A stretch of 64,000 bases of DNA from Glandiceps talaboti (GCF_964340395.1 NC_135551.1:4063963-4127962); one strand, 5' to 3'; counted from the stretch's first letter, positions 23,259 through 35,792 are shown. Program-made: numbers and translations. The notes: generated by a model from the sequence alone, not told the origin.

Positions 23259-25226
23259 ATGACGTTTAAATTGCCAACGTTGATGTTGTTGATATTCTGG
23301 ATTTTGACAAGTAATATCTTCAATCCGACAGAATCCTTGAGTTTTGACGAAGAGCCTGTAGTTCCCACTCTGTTGGATCGTATCTTTATTGAAAAGTCTG
23401 AACAAGATCTATCATTGGGATGTGCAGTAAGTGATATTCAACCAAGTGATCATGTGGTATCGTGGAAGAAAGATAACGTGGTAATCAGTCAGGATGCAAA
23501 TATTTCAAGTGGGCATGGTGATTTAGTGGATTATGACAGGTATGACATAACAACTTCGACAATAATTGCTGGAAGGTATGGCCTAAAAATAAGCACAATT
23601 ACCAAATATACAGCAGCATTTGACAATGGTGTGTATCAGTGCATTGTAACGGCCAGAGTGAATCAGACTATATTGATAAGATCACGAAATGCAACGATCA
23701 TTTATTTTGTCCCTCCGAGCGAAGACCAGCCGCTATGTGAGGTAGTCGGTAAGCCGGTCGAAAGTAATCCTAACGTTGTGCAAGAAGGTGTGCAACTGGA
23801 CTTAACATGTAAGTCTGAGGTAGGGACTCCAGAAGTCTCCATTGAATGGTCATATAGTGATCATGATATAACATTAAATGACAGCGTTGTATACTACCAG
23901 GTGACTGGTAGTCAGGTAGCTCTCATTTACCAATGGACGCCGACAAGATGTGACCCAAATATTCAGTTGACTTGTACGATAGACCATGACTTCTTTCATA
24001 TAACAGGCGTAAGTCGAGATAAAACTACGTGTACATTTGATAATTTCAGTATTGTTCAATCAGACACTACGATATACCCGGAAATACAAGTAATGATGTC
24101 TGAAAATGACACGGCGATGTTTACCTGCAATGTAACTGGAAATCAAGACGTACAGATGTACGTGTTGTATAATGGAATACCTGTAGAAGATATCATTGGC
24201 AAAGAAAACGATGTATTTAATAGTGACAATGTAAGTGTTGTATTCAACAGTACATCAAAGACACTGATTATAACTGGACTTGGCGAGGCAGACAAAGGTA
24301 TACATAATATTACATGTGTAGCTGAATATGCCGGATGTAACAACAGTGCCCATGGTACATTATACGTTATGGATGTTCCCACAACAACATCTAATATACA
24401 ATCCTCAAAAGCTACTGTAACAATAACAACTACAGACATAAAAGATGATCTGACGACAGTATATGGTGTATCACCAACTACAGCTGGCATATCAGAAAAT
24501 GATAACCTAATGTTCATTATTATAGCATCAGGTGCAGGCGGTGGATTACTTTTGTTTATACTTATTTTCATCATCCTTATTGTATGCTGTAGACGGAAAC
24601 CTAAACCAAAACCAAAACCAAAACCAGAACCAAAACATGAACCTGACCCACCCAGTGACTACATTAAGAACATTGACACCATCCCACTTGACCCTATCGG
24701 AAATGAAGAAGGGCTTACAACATTCAATGGAAAGGGCTATCATATCAATCCCTATGATAGTGTCAATGACGTCATCATAAAAGATGAACGTACATTAGGT
24801 GATGGCCTAGAATCAACTCCAAAGGGTGGAAATCGGGATAAACGAGATGCCAGTACTAACAGTGGACATGACGCTAATCAGGATGAAGCGATCGGAAGTG
24901 GACCTGCTAAGGCAGAACTAAAAGAAATTCCAGTATATGCTACATCACAAAAGAATCCACATGACAGCTCAAAGAAGCCAGACAATGTTTCCGGACAGAG
25001 TGACCGCAAACCTGACAGTTCTAATAATTCATCATATGAAGTTGTGAATCTTAAAGGTAAGGACGCTGATACAACGGGAAATCCTCGCTTTGACAATGTG
25101 GAAGGACTTCACTATGCTGACCTTGACTTGACCCTCAGTAGAGGCAATGCAGTACCAAAACAAAGCGAGGACAATGCAGATACGATCGTATACGCAGAAG
25201 TGAGAAAGAAGACTAGTAAGAAATGA
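23259..25226 (+). CDS. Ig receptor 2: three Ig domains, ITIM-bearing tail
   Basis: Intronless 655-residue type I membrane protein. The signal peptide (about 1-26) and three Ig domains (C55-C128 with W69; C184-C239 with W197; C290-C353) are almost identical to gene 1; I count about 23 differences up to residue 372. Homology then stops. It has its own Thr-rich stalk, a membrane span (about 418-444) and RRKPKP with a Lys-Pro repeat (447-458). The long tail holds seven tyrosines. Y619 (LHYADL) and Y645 (IVYAEV) fit the ITIM consensus, 26 residues apart, and Y593 (SSYEVV) fits it loosely. Tandem ITIMs with this spacing recruit SHP-type phosphatases in known receptors, so inhibitory signalling is inferred. 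The tail shares ELKEI followed by a tyrosine with gene 1, and IPV-YAT with gene 3. Gene identity beyond the Ig superfamily was not recognised. Confidence 0.88.
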   Translation: MTFKLPTLMLLIFWILTSNIFNPTESLSFDEEPVVPTLLDRIFIEKSEQDLSLGCAVSDIQPSDHVVSWKKDNVVISQDANISSGHGDLVDYDRYDITTSTIIAGRYGLKISTITKYTAAFDNGVYQCIVTARVNQTILIRSRNATIIYFVPPSEDQPLCEVVGKPVESNPNVVQEGVQLDLTCKSEVGTPEVSIEWSYSDHDITLNDSVVYYQVTGSQVALIYQWTPTRCDPNIQLTCTIDHDFFHITGVSRDKTTCTFDNFSIVQSDTTIYPEIQVMMSENDTAMFTCNVTGNQDVQMYVLYNGIPVEDIIGKENDVFNSDNVSVVFNSTSKTLIITGLGEADKGIHNITCVAEYAGCNNSAHGTLYVMDVPTTTSNIQSSKATVTITTTDIKDDLTTVYGVSPTTAGISENDNLMFIIIASGAGGGLLLFILIFIILIVCCRRKPKPKPKPKPEPKHEPDPPSDYIKNIDTIPLDPIGNEEGLTTFNGKGYHINPYDSVNDVIIKDERTLGDGLESTPKGGNRDKRDASTNSGHDANQDEAIGSGPAKAELKEIPVYATSQKNPHDSSKKPDNVSGQSDRKPDSSNNSSYEVVNLKGKDADTTGNPRFDNVEGLHYADLDLTLSRGNAVPKQSEDNADTIVYAEVRKKTSKK

Positions 25227-25881
25227 TTGACCCCAATGATGAGGTGGATTGTGTTACGTTGCTTATACTATAAAAGTAAGTTTTAAATATCGTAAATCAA
25301 GAAAGAATACATGAGATAATGAATATGTATGAACAATGTTTCCTTTACAAAGATATTGACACTAATATTTTGCATTTGGCAGAAATACACTTTATTTATA
25401 GAGATAATTACATTTTGTATATCTTGGTCATTCATTAGCCCTTCAATTTTTTTGATATGCAGAAAGAATAGTAATGAATCCCCTCGATCAAAGAGAGAAG
25501 TTTCATTTGGTATTATGACATTCTAGCAACAATTTACACCTTCACGTGTACATTTAGAATCTTACGGAATTCTATGTCAGGAGTTTATCTTTCATGTTGA
25601 ATTCAAATATGTATTGTGCGCTGTATTTACAACAAAGCACACATACACTGTGAACACCTTCTGATCTATTTTTGGTTTTTATTTTCTAAGCAAATCTAAT
25701 TAATTTCATACTGTAACAATAATCTTCAAATTTGGTTTTTTCTTTCAAAACTTACACTTTGTCAGTGAAAATACTGCAAAACAAAAATTGTTATCCAAGG
25801 TTTTTTAAGTGTTGCACTTTTACCGGCAATATATAAAAAATGTAAGACAATAATAATAGATCAGGTGTTTGTGAACAAATC

Positions 25882-25942
<61 letters not shown>

Positions 25943-26562
25943 AACAAACAAACAAACAAAGTGTAAGTTTTGTGTAACAACTACTTCCACACCCTTTTCC
26001 CGAATAACACGTTTATGTATATACATAAGGATATTTAGTTCTGTTCTGTATCACATTTTTTTTTTTTTGTACGTGGGAATAAATTATTATTATTATATTA
26101 TATAACAAACAGCCCGTGGTGATGTAGGGACATTGTTTTTGCTAAGTGTTGTAAAATCAATACTAATTTCAAAATCAACAAATCACAATATTGCTTCCTC
26201 AATCATGCAGCGATAAATTTAAGCAATGTATTGAAACTGCTCGAATTTCGTTCATAGCTCACGGTTTGAACACACTTTCTGTCTGTAGACAGATACATGT
26301 AATCTGCAAGCCGGAGAGGCTGGATATATATTATAAAGTGAGAATATTCAAAATCAATTTCATTGGGTTTTTTGTTTGTTTTTTCTTCACATGCTATTTA
26401 ACACGTGTGTTTTACGTGGACACAATGTCATTTGTTATGTTAAACTACATCATATTTATAACAGGATTTAACATGCGACTCGTCTAGAATGATGTCCATA
26501 TAGGACTGATTAATAAATATAATAATTAGTTGGGTAATATTAGATCAAATACCGTTGTGAAT
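25227..26562. other. 3' flank of gene 2; simple repeats
   Basis: AT-rich 3' flank. It contains an (ACAG)n then (CAAA)n microsatellite at 25881-25960 and a T-run at about 26057-26068. GAATAAATTATT near 26077 is a possible polyadenylation signal. No further coding sequence is recognised. Confidence 0.45.
25881..25960. repeat. (ACAG)n followed by (CAAA)n
   Basis: About 14 ACAG units run directly into about 6 CAAA units. Confidence 0.95.
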
Positions 26563-26823
26563 TCATGCCAGTAGTGTTACTCTATATAGTGTGACCTGCA
26601 AGCTGAAAACGTATGACCTAATATGGCCGACGTTCCTTTGTTTGATTGTTTTAGACTGTTCGTTCCGAATGGTTTGGTTCGATGTACTAGATGTACCTTG
26701 CACATACTCTTCATATGGATTAGAAGGAGAAACTCGGTATCTAGTTGGTTCTTTCTTGTAGGAATGCATGCTGTTCAATCTTAAAGTTTTCACGTTTTCC
26801 CCAGTTGATGACGTTTCACTACA
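26563..26823 (-). CDS. Candidate tail-like exon or receptor relic
   Basis: A minus-strand open frame extends upstream of the first Met to a TAG just before 26823. The reading is hydrophilic and coding-like: SETSSTGENVK, then YKKEPTRYRVS, NPYEEYVQG and TSSTSNQ. It includes several tyrosines in acidic or Pro contexts, and NPYEEY recalls NPYDSV in the gene 2 tail. It could be one exon of a spliced gene or a relic of a receptor tail. The 3' part after about 26640 may be intron. No convincing acceptor site or partner exon was found. Confidence 0.25.
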   Translation of the reverse strand, partial: CSETSSTGENVKTLRLNSMHSYKKEPTRYRVSPSNPYEEYVQGTSSTSNQTIRNEQSKTIKQRNVGHIRSYVFSLQVTLYRVTLLA

Positions 26824-28529
26824 ACCACCACCGAATTATGAACATATATGAAATGTTGTAGTAAAAAATGAGAGAAAATAGTACTGAGGACATCATTTAC
26901 AAGACATGCTGTTAACAAAATCAAATACAATAATATTGTTATACATAAATAAACATATATATATGCCGTATAATCGGAGTAAATTCAACAACTTTTCATT
27001 GACTTGACAGTAAACTGATACATCACGTAGATACATCAAGCGATTAAATGTATCATCAGTTTTGTTTACCATGCATCGGTATTTTTTATGTTTATTTGTA
27101 GGAAGAACTTTTAAACATAACCTTATTCAAACACTTGTAACGGTTGTATCGAGAGAAAAATATATTGTTTTCCAAATATGCATTTACTTATCAGTCAGAA
27201 TTATACAGTATTATTTCAAATGGTCGCAATAAAAATCAAAGATTTGAATTCGTAATTCATGTGAATTCTGTATAGAATTTGGGAAACATCAAACATTTGT
27301 ATTTTTCTGGAGTTGTGACCAAATATAGTCAGTCAGTGTCATGATTATTGTCATTTTTTATATTACATCAACCGGAGACTAACGTAGAAAGTTGTACGAG
27401 TGTAATAATAATATAATCGAGAATTCTCGGTTGGTGAAAGTTGAAACAAATATTTCCTCCCACCAAATATTTTACATGAGATAATCTGTTGTATTTGACT
27501 ACAGCATTCACTTTAATTCGACTTTGAATTTCCCATTTCACCCACATTTATTTTAACCGGAGTTTCAATTGAAGTTCAGATATTTATTCGGTATGAACTG
27601 TATTTCTAATATGTTGAAACATTGTTTCTTTAATTACTGTTTTACTATCAATGTATAATCAACAGCATATCAGACACATTTTGATGATCTAAACCATACA
27701 AATAAAGCGCACAGAACCAGATCGTAAAACCTGTGGTTGCTTATTTTATAAAAATGCCAAATTGGTGTCACCTTGCTGACATGGCCAATAGTCCTTCACT
27801 GTGTCAGCCTAGATCAACAAAGTACTGCAGTGCATCATATGTATATCAAAATATAATAGTAAACATTTTTACACTTTGATAAACAAAAATAGCCAATGTT
27901 TTGATATGATACCCTGGATACACAACTATAGATAGCACACGTCTATGTTTTCATCATATTTGGATGAGACATTTCAATATATATGCCAATGTGCAACATA
28001 ATAAAACAAAATGTAATCGTATCCCATTTAGAGCTAGTGTCTGTCATACAAGTGAGAGTGTTTTCGGTGCAGAACGAAGTATTTCCTTTTAGCCGAATAT
28101 TCCTGGTTCAAAAGGCCAAAGCAGTCTCTGAACCCGGAACATTTGCGTGTGTTTTTTTTCTATAGAGCTAGAAGAGAAGTTGGTGTGTTAAAATATACAC
28201 TGTTTCTTACTAACCATGAAAGACTGCTTTGTCACAGTTATGACTCCTTAAGGAGACTTTATTGAAAACTTGTGAGAAGTTCGTGTGATAAAACTACTTC
28301 CCCCTTCTTTTCAAATGCTATCTTTGTGCACTGTCGATTGTATTGTTGCATGGATTAACTAAAATCTTTATTCCTCCTTCAGTTGAAAAAAAAAACAAGA
28401 AAAAAAATCGATAAACGTGAAGTCGTGTTTATTGATGAATAGGAGCTGGCTTTAACAGTTTGTGAGAACAGATTATTCAATAGTGTATTTTACCAGGAAT
28501 TCATAAATAATTGTTGTTAATAACAGTGT
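26824..28529. other. No gene recognised
   Basis: AT-rich non-coding DNA with no repeat strong enough to name. Confidence 0.4.
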
Positions 28530-29000
28530 TAAAGATGCACTAGCTGTAACTGGAACAGTTTTGATATTGTTTAATTTTATACAATAACTCACTCACAATA
28601 TCGTACACACTGAACAGTATTACATCACATGTGGATACACTTTGTATAGCTGTATACATCATATGGTAATCAAATAGATTTTTGGTCCGCACCCGAAAAT
28701 CATCGCCCTCAACGGCGACCGTGATCTTAACCTGTTACTGTAGTACTTACGGATAGGACCAACCACTGATTAACATACACATTTGCTAATTATTTGAATT
28801 TTAACAATTTTCAGTGAATATATTGTCAAAAGATAAATACTTCTGTTACAAGTTGTGGAGTTTTAACATGGCGACAGATTCAAAACCCAACTTTCTCTCA
28901 AGATATAAACTTGCCACTACACTACCTACAGATAATATTGACCACTAATTAACATATACAATGTCTTTTTATAAATACCTAATGTAAAAATATCCCTGTT
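28530..29000. repeat. Dispersed repeat family (copy B; copy A at 17030-17390)
   Basis: The landmarks described for 17030-17390 recur in the same order here, with an extra segment near 28680-28740 (GCACCCGAAAATCATCGCCC). Confidence 0.6.
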
Positions 29001-32000
29001 ATATCTAGTGCAGGTTTAATCTCAATTATCTATTTTTATTTGTTCTGTACAATTTACTTCTCTGAATTTACTCTTCAAAACGGTCTCTCTTTATTTCAGA
29101 GCCATACTTTTAAATTGTTATGTCAGTAGTGAAATCTTGATAAATTGCTATCCCCTGCAGATCTTTTGTACCACACAGTCTATTTATAGTAGTGACGCAT
29201 GTTACAAACATCTGTTTTAAATGGGTGTGGTGCACAATGAGAATTGTGAACTCAACAACTTGTTTTTCATTAGCGATTTATGCTTAATTAATGTTTCATT
29301 TTTGTAAATTTATTTACGATCACTCTGTTGTTGTTTGTATTCAAATATTAGTTGCCCATATGTTCTTACTAAATTGTATATTTTTTGTATTGTAAATACA
29401 TTTTTACATTCTCTGTTAAATTTAAAAATTCAAAATTTAATTCACCACTCTAAAGATATTTACAAATTGACTGTAATATGTATTGGCTGAGGATTGTATT
29501 ACTAAAAATTTCACTATTTCAAAGCTTTACATAGTATCTTCGTATGATATCCTCATAAAAAGTACATGCTGACTAAGCTATTGTCAGAGGTCAATTTGCA
29601 ACAGACAACAATGTGATTGTTGTCAAACCTAGGCATTGCCAAACAATTTCCAGTTAGTATAAAAAAATAGAAATAGCGTATAGAAAAATTCCTATGTGGG
29701 TTTTGAACCCTTTAATGTTTATATAGAGTGTAATTACATAGAGGTACAGAAACCAAGAAAATGAGTTGTATGCAGAACTATCACTCCCAAATTGCATCTT
29801 TGTTTGTAGATCAACATTAAAATATTTGATACCATACTCATCCATATTTACTCAGATAATAGTGGAGCTAGGTTTATCTAGGTTGCATTACAAAGCAATT
29901 GCAAGGGAACCTGAATGTACTGTTCATAAGGAGGAACATGATTGAAAGCATAGCCTTAATATTTTTCATATGAATATGTCTACATTTTAGTACATGATTC
30001 CAAAGCAGTAATACAGTAACACACACAAATGCAATCATGTTTTTAACTACAATTCCTCAAAACATTACAATGTACCTTCAACAAAACTAGCTTCATTTTT
30101 ATCATTACATGTATGTACTTAGTTTTTAAAAAATAATATATTTTCCTTAAAATTTCATTAATTGTTTGACAATTTAAACAGGAGCTAATTTATTCATGTA
30201 CTGACTCTAAGTTATGGTTGCATTGGACATTTCAATATAAATAGTTTGCTTCCCCTTTTTAAAGTATAGCATTGTTTGATTTCAGAACTTCTTTATATAT
30301 TTTGTGAACTATCTTTGTATATCATTGTATACAGAAATGTCAAGTTTTTTTATCACAGAATAAACAGAAGTGGGACTAACACAACTGATGGCTGGTGTCA
30401 TTGTTTTGGTTTTGACTGTGTATGATGCGATGGTGATAATCATAAGACTACCTGCAATATTCTCATTTTATCTGTGGACATTTTACTGCAGTACACAGAT
30501 GGTAGGGCTTGAATTAACAGCTTCTATTTAAAAGCATGTCAACATCGTATATTGTACAGTTACACCCATTCTATTCATCACTTATACTATACAGTGTGGT
30601 TTCATTGACTGGCTTGTCCTTTTGAACCAGGAACTACCCTTAAGCGGTCTAGGCAGTAAGGTACACAATACATCCAACAGTACGAAATTTGAATATGAAT
30701 AGATCGCTATGAAACAGATCGTAAAAATACAGTCAGGTAGTTGTACACTAGTTGAGTGTTAACATACATATTATTCAGTGGAATATATTTGATAAAATAA
30801 AAATACAGAGTCGCCCTGAAGTGATAAGTAGTATTGGTTTTATTGTGATAAAAATGTTGAGAGGTTCAGGAGTTTGTAGGTGAGAATAGGAATAAAGACA
30901 TAGAAAATCAGAATAGTTTGACTGTGAACAGAACACTAGACACAAGAATGTATAATAAAAATATCTTTAAAAATATCTTTAAAAATAACTCCACCCTAAT
31001 CACTGAACCCCTTGCTGAAAGAGTTCCTAAATATACATATTGAGTTCTTTGCAACAGTTTTATTTTATAAACCTAGAAATAAGGTGTTGTGTTTATTTCA
31101 GTGAACTTCATTTGCATAACAGTTGTCTAGCTTTAACTGGGGTCTCCTGCAGCTGCTTCTCCCAATTCTTCTAAAATTTAAAGAAATACCAAATGTGTTT
31201 CCCAACCGATTTATACTGACATGTTGGTAAACTTTCTATCGAGATTATTGTACAGGTACATTATTCCTAAATAATTACTTCATGGTAGAGGATGGAATAT
31301 AGTGACCTAGATTTCATATTATCTGTGTTGTATTTAATACATGTGTTAAAAGTAAGATGGTGGGGGTGGGCAAATGTCACTATCAGATATAATGTTATGG
31401 TGAAACCCAGCTTAATTCAAGCAATACATGTACAATTTTATCAATATTATTAATTTCATTTTTAGGAAATGTATATTAACATGAAAATACTTATTAAGTA
31501 TGTCATAGTTCATAGTATCAATTCATTAGTCACTTTATTTATGTTCCCCCTTTCTATGTATTAGTGTCAATTTTATACAAGTGTGTTAATTAGTTATTAG
31601 TTATAGTAATTGCCTATTATATACAAGTAAAAACAAATCAATCATATACATGTCAGTCAGTTCTTCAAATAGAGGGATGTATATGACCATAAATGTACTC
31701 TGAAAATTGTACCATATGGCGAGGGGGTGAGTGTCAATGCCTTTTATTAAATGTCATATTATTTTCTATTTTCATTTTGTTCATATCCAACATTTTAGTA
31801 ATAACCATAAACCAGTTCACGTATTGACCATAACTGATTCACAAGCGTTTAATCGCGACCAGTTATAATGTTGAGACCAACGACAGCAGTAGATTGTACA
31901 TAGTAATCCATCATTATTCTGTTTAGTCTAATCTGTCTATAACTGTATTAATGTCCATACTAAATTAAACTAAATCTTTTCTTTGTTGAACATTTTGGTT

Positions 32001-33204
32001 CCTGGAATACCTGCCTCGATGGGAATTGTATGGTTAGGTTGTTGTTTGTTTGTTTGTTTGTTTGTGTTTGTTTTTCTACTTTTTGTTTGTTTACAAATTA
32101 CCGAGAAATAACGATAAAAGAAGTCTTGTTCATATGTTCCAGGTGTGTTTGATACCGTTATGTATTCTAACATTGTTTTGGGGTCTAGGTAATATCACGT
32201 GATTGTATTGGGTAACTTTAATTAAGCCTATTATATCAATTACCCCAAAAAATGACAGATGTTGAAGCATATATCAAATACAGCGTAACTGTTTCGGCCT
32301 AAACAAAAAAAATGTGTGGTTCAAATTACGCTCAATTTTAGAATAGGTGGCGATGGGGTAGGTAGATTTTTTTTTCATATGTTAGTGTCTAATTCAGGGC
32401 CTTATGTTTTCCATTATTTTCCACTGTGTTATTGGTTTCTTCAGATCAGATGCACAGCCATTACAGATTGGAAGAATAGTTTTATATTGTCTTTTTAAGT
32501 TGATGTCAGTTTCCGCACCCACTATTTCTCGCGAGACTTCACAATTTTCGTGATTTTATTTTTTTTCTCGAATACATAAAAACAGTTTGGGGTAGGCAGT
32601 TAAAAACTATGTTGGGGTCTTACTAGAAGATAAAAAAACTAGCAAATAACTGTTATTCAACTTTGCACCCCCCCCCCCCCCACACACACACACACACACA
32701 CACGTATATCCCAATGAAAGAAGTCCATAGCATGTGACATGAGCATCTGATACAAATATCTGTGGGCAAAGTTTTGCAAGAACTGGATCTCAAAGGGCAA
32801 AATCTGACTTTGTTTCACATAATTATTGTTAATATAAACGGTCTCATAACTCTTTTTTATTTCTCTTGAGGGAAATTTCACTCTGACTCAAACAGTGCCT
32901 AGACAATATAAAATATTTCGGTTGCCCAGCAACACTTCGACGTAAAAGTGAATTGAAAGCACAGGACAACATATGCTACGACTCATAAGGGGTCATTATT
33001 TATTAAGTGTATGTAGACTAGCCTATCTCAGGACAGAAGTATGTTAATAAAAGTTAGTCTTCTATTCATAATAATACAATCACTCTGACCGAAGCATTTC
33101 TGTAATCACCATCTCTTGAATTCTTGTCATTTTTTCCCTTTGCTCAATAGACTAACCTTTGACCTCGATTGAATGTTGTGAACACGACACAGAGCTTGTA
33201 TCTC
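29001..33204. other. No gene recognised; AT-rich desert
   Basis: Over 4 kb without a credible exon. It holds a (TTTG)n tract at 32040-32075 and a C-run followed by (CA)n at about 32668-32702. Confidence 0.45.
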
Positions 33205-33285
33205 AATATGAATAGTGGGGTGACCTGGCCAGTGCCTTATAGTGGGGTGACCTGGCCAGTGCCTTATAGTGGGGTGACCTGGACT
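33205..33285. repeat. 29-bp tandem repeat, ~2.6 copies
   Basis: Perfect repeats of ATAGTGGGGTGACCTGGCC followed by AGTGCCTT. Near identity implies a recent expansion. Confidence 0.85.
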
Positions 33286-33473
33286 CGACAGCGCCTAATC
33301 ATCAGAACTAATGGTTGAAACCGTCAAATGAATTATTTATAAGCCCACATTAATCTTCTAGGTGCAGAGTAATTGGAAAAATATTTGTATCAACATTTTG
33401 GAATTGAAAGAAAGTCAATGATATATTTCACTTGCTAACTTAGAACGCACTGATTTTACTTTATTTTAACAGT

Positions 33474-33475
<2 letters not shown>

Positions 33476-33531
<56 letters not shown>

Positions 33532-33840
33532 TAATTAAATCATTTGTATAGCACCAATATTCATACGACATACTGTTTATCCATGGCATTGTACTGAACA
33601 AGAACAATATAGCTGACCGATGTAAAAGTTAGAAAGCTCTCTCAAATAGGTGTGTGTTGACGTCCTTGAATTTACCAACATTGTAGATGATGAAAGTAGT
33701 TCAAGCAATGCCGTAAACCACAGGCCTCTTTACGTCACTGCCCGAAAACACACAGCTTGTTGCTTCAGCAGAAATATGTGCTTTGGCGACTATGACAGTC
33801 ACCTGGGCTACTCGCGAGACCACACTCTCACCGTTTGAGG
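33476..33840. repeat. (AATC)n microsatellite with retroposon-like flank
   Basis: About 14 AATC units (33476-33534), then TTTGTATAGCACCAATATTC and CATGGCATTGTACTG, then a 200-bp stretch with short ORFs on both strands. A microsatellite next to a 'tatagc-ccaatat' block is typical of interspersed elements in marine invertebrates. The short ORF at 33650-33838 is not considered real. Confidence 0.45.
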
Positions 33841-34304
33841 AACAACGTTAACACAGTTTTCATAATCATCGATAGAAAGTCATCCCCCACCCTACCCCCA
33901 GCCCCCATTTTAATTCAGTGTGTAAAGATGAAATAGGAATATGTTAGCTTACAATGAGGGAGATTGATCACCATAATGATTTTAATTAGTCTGGGTTTTC
34001 CGATTGCGATCATGGTTCGTTGTCATGGTAGTTTTCTCTTCCTTATTTTGCCTTCTCTTAAAATACAAGTATAAACCGATAAGACACCTTTGTAGACTAG
34101 TTTCGATGCTCATAATAGAAGTCAAAACACGAATGTAGTGTCGCTGGAATTTGGAGAATCAGCATTTGGACATTTCGATTTCTAGGTTGTGAGTCATCAG
34201 GGATTTCATTTGTGTTTTCAATCGGACAATGCTTGTTTCTGAGTTGAAGTATTACAAGTGACATGGTCCGAATCTTTAATTACGTCGTAAACAAATACCT
34301 TTAC

Positions 34305-34410
34305 CTTTACAGCACCACAGTCTATTGTATTTGCTCCTGAAGTGTGTACTGACCCTATGATCCCGGAAAATTACTCGAGAAAAATAACCAGTCTGTTTGT
34401 CTGAAAGTCA
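34305..34410. repeat. Direct repeat, left copy (right copy 35147-35250)
   Basis: CCTTTACCTTTACAGCACCA, then AGTCTATTGTATTTGCTCCT, ACTGACCC, TGATCCCGGAAAATT and TCGAGAAAAATAACCA occur here and again 840 bp downstream with a few differences. It is a local duplication or two insertions of one element. Confidence 0.75.
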
Positions 34411-35146
34411 AACGAGCAAATCAAGTCAGTGAACCATCTTACTTGTGCCATACTTGTAAATTTTATGTTTAAATCTCAAAGTCAGCTCGGACTAGTCATC
34501 ATTATATATTTCCGACATCCTTCCCCATAACAATATTCCCCCCTCCCCCTCCCTCTTCCTCCGTTCATCTTGCCTCATTAAATTTTTGAGATAAAAGATT
34601 AACGGGTATTCAAAAGGCGATAATGATTCTCGACTATTCTGATTTCATATAAAAATTGGGGGGCATTTCCATCACATATTTGAATATCCCCTTCACAACT
34701 GACCCCTATTGAATGACAAACTACAGAGGGCGCACTGTTAAAATCTTTTTGGCAGGGACCGTCACCTTTCGCACTTGTACATACTCCAAGCATAGTTTGA
34801 GTGATCGCCATACATTGCAAACAAGCTTGCAGCAAATGCCATCTCTTCAAATCATAAAGTGAGTAACTTGCAATGCCGTGTCTTACAAAATAACCCCATA
34901 TAGATACATATTGGATGATGTGTGTACGTGTGCCAACGAATAAAACTAGTCTTACTATATCGGATTTCGGTCATATCACTTTTATATATTTTATTTGCTT
35001 ATGAAATTTGACGGCAGAACGTTTTGTTTTGTCTCACAGCGACCGACATTTTATTTGAATCAGCGTACCATTAGGTTCTAGTCCCTGGGTTAATGTATTG
35101 CAAGTATGTCACGCATTCAGACTTAACATACATCTTCAACAAACAC

Positions 35147-35250
35147 TTTTACCTTTACAGCACCATATAGTCTATTGTATTTGCTCCTCAAGCATACACT
35201 GACCCCTGTGATCCCGGAAAATTCGTCGAGAAAAATAACCACTCTATTGT
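35147..35250. repeat. Direct repeat, right copy
   Basis: Second copy of the 34305-34410 block, with small differences such as CATATAG for CACAG. Confidence 0.75.
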
Positions 35251-35364
35251 ACGACTTCAAATCAAAAGATCTCATACAGTCTGTATAGTACGTGTCTGAA
35301 CGTGGATAGTGCAACTACGTTATTTTACACTACAAGGACAGCCCCATTCGTCGGCATACCCCCA

Positions 35365-35365
<1 letters not shown>

Positions 35366-35425
<60 letters not shown>
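35366..35425. repeat. (AC)n microsatellite
   Basis: About 29 uninterrupted AC units. Confidence 0.95.
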
Positions 35426-35426
<1 letters not shown>

Positions 35427-35679
35427 CTGATAACGGTCAATTTGGCGTTTGCATATTAAAAATATATCATATCGTAGTAATATCTTTTGCAAACATGGAC
35501 ACATTCAAGTTAGTACCCTTTCCCATTATCTCTATGCATCATTATGACCCAGGCCAAATATGTTGAATACGTTGAAATTACGATACGATTCTCCTAATTA
35601 TTCCCAGCAAATATCATACCTTATATCCCAAATCTATTATTCGGAGCCCCATGATACCTGTAACTACATCTCAGTTACG

Positions 35680-35792
<113 letters not shown>

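Noticed and set aside
33476-33534. CRISPR-like regular array
   Set aside because: It is a plain AATC microsatellite; no repeat-spacer structure exists anywhere in this eukaryotic window.
34599-34850. Cys-rich minus-strand frame resembling a small secreted protein
   Set aside because: Its first in-frame ATG comes late, there is no convincing signal peptide, and GAGGGCGCACTG inside it is a dispersed non-coding motif also seen at 36204 and 36343.
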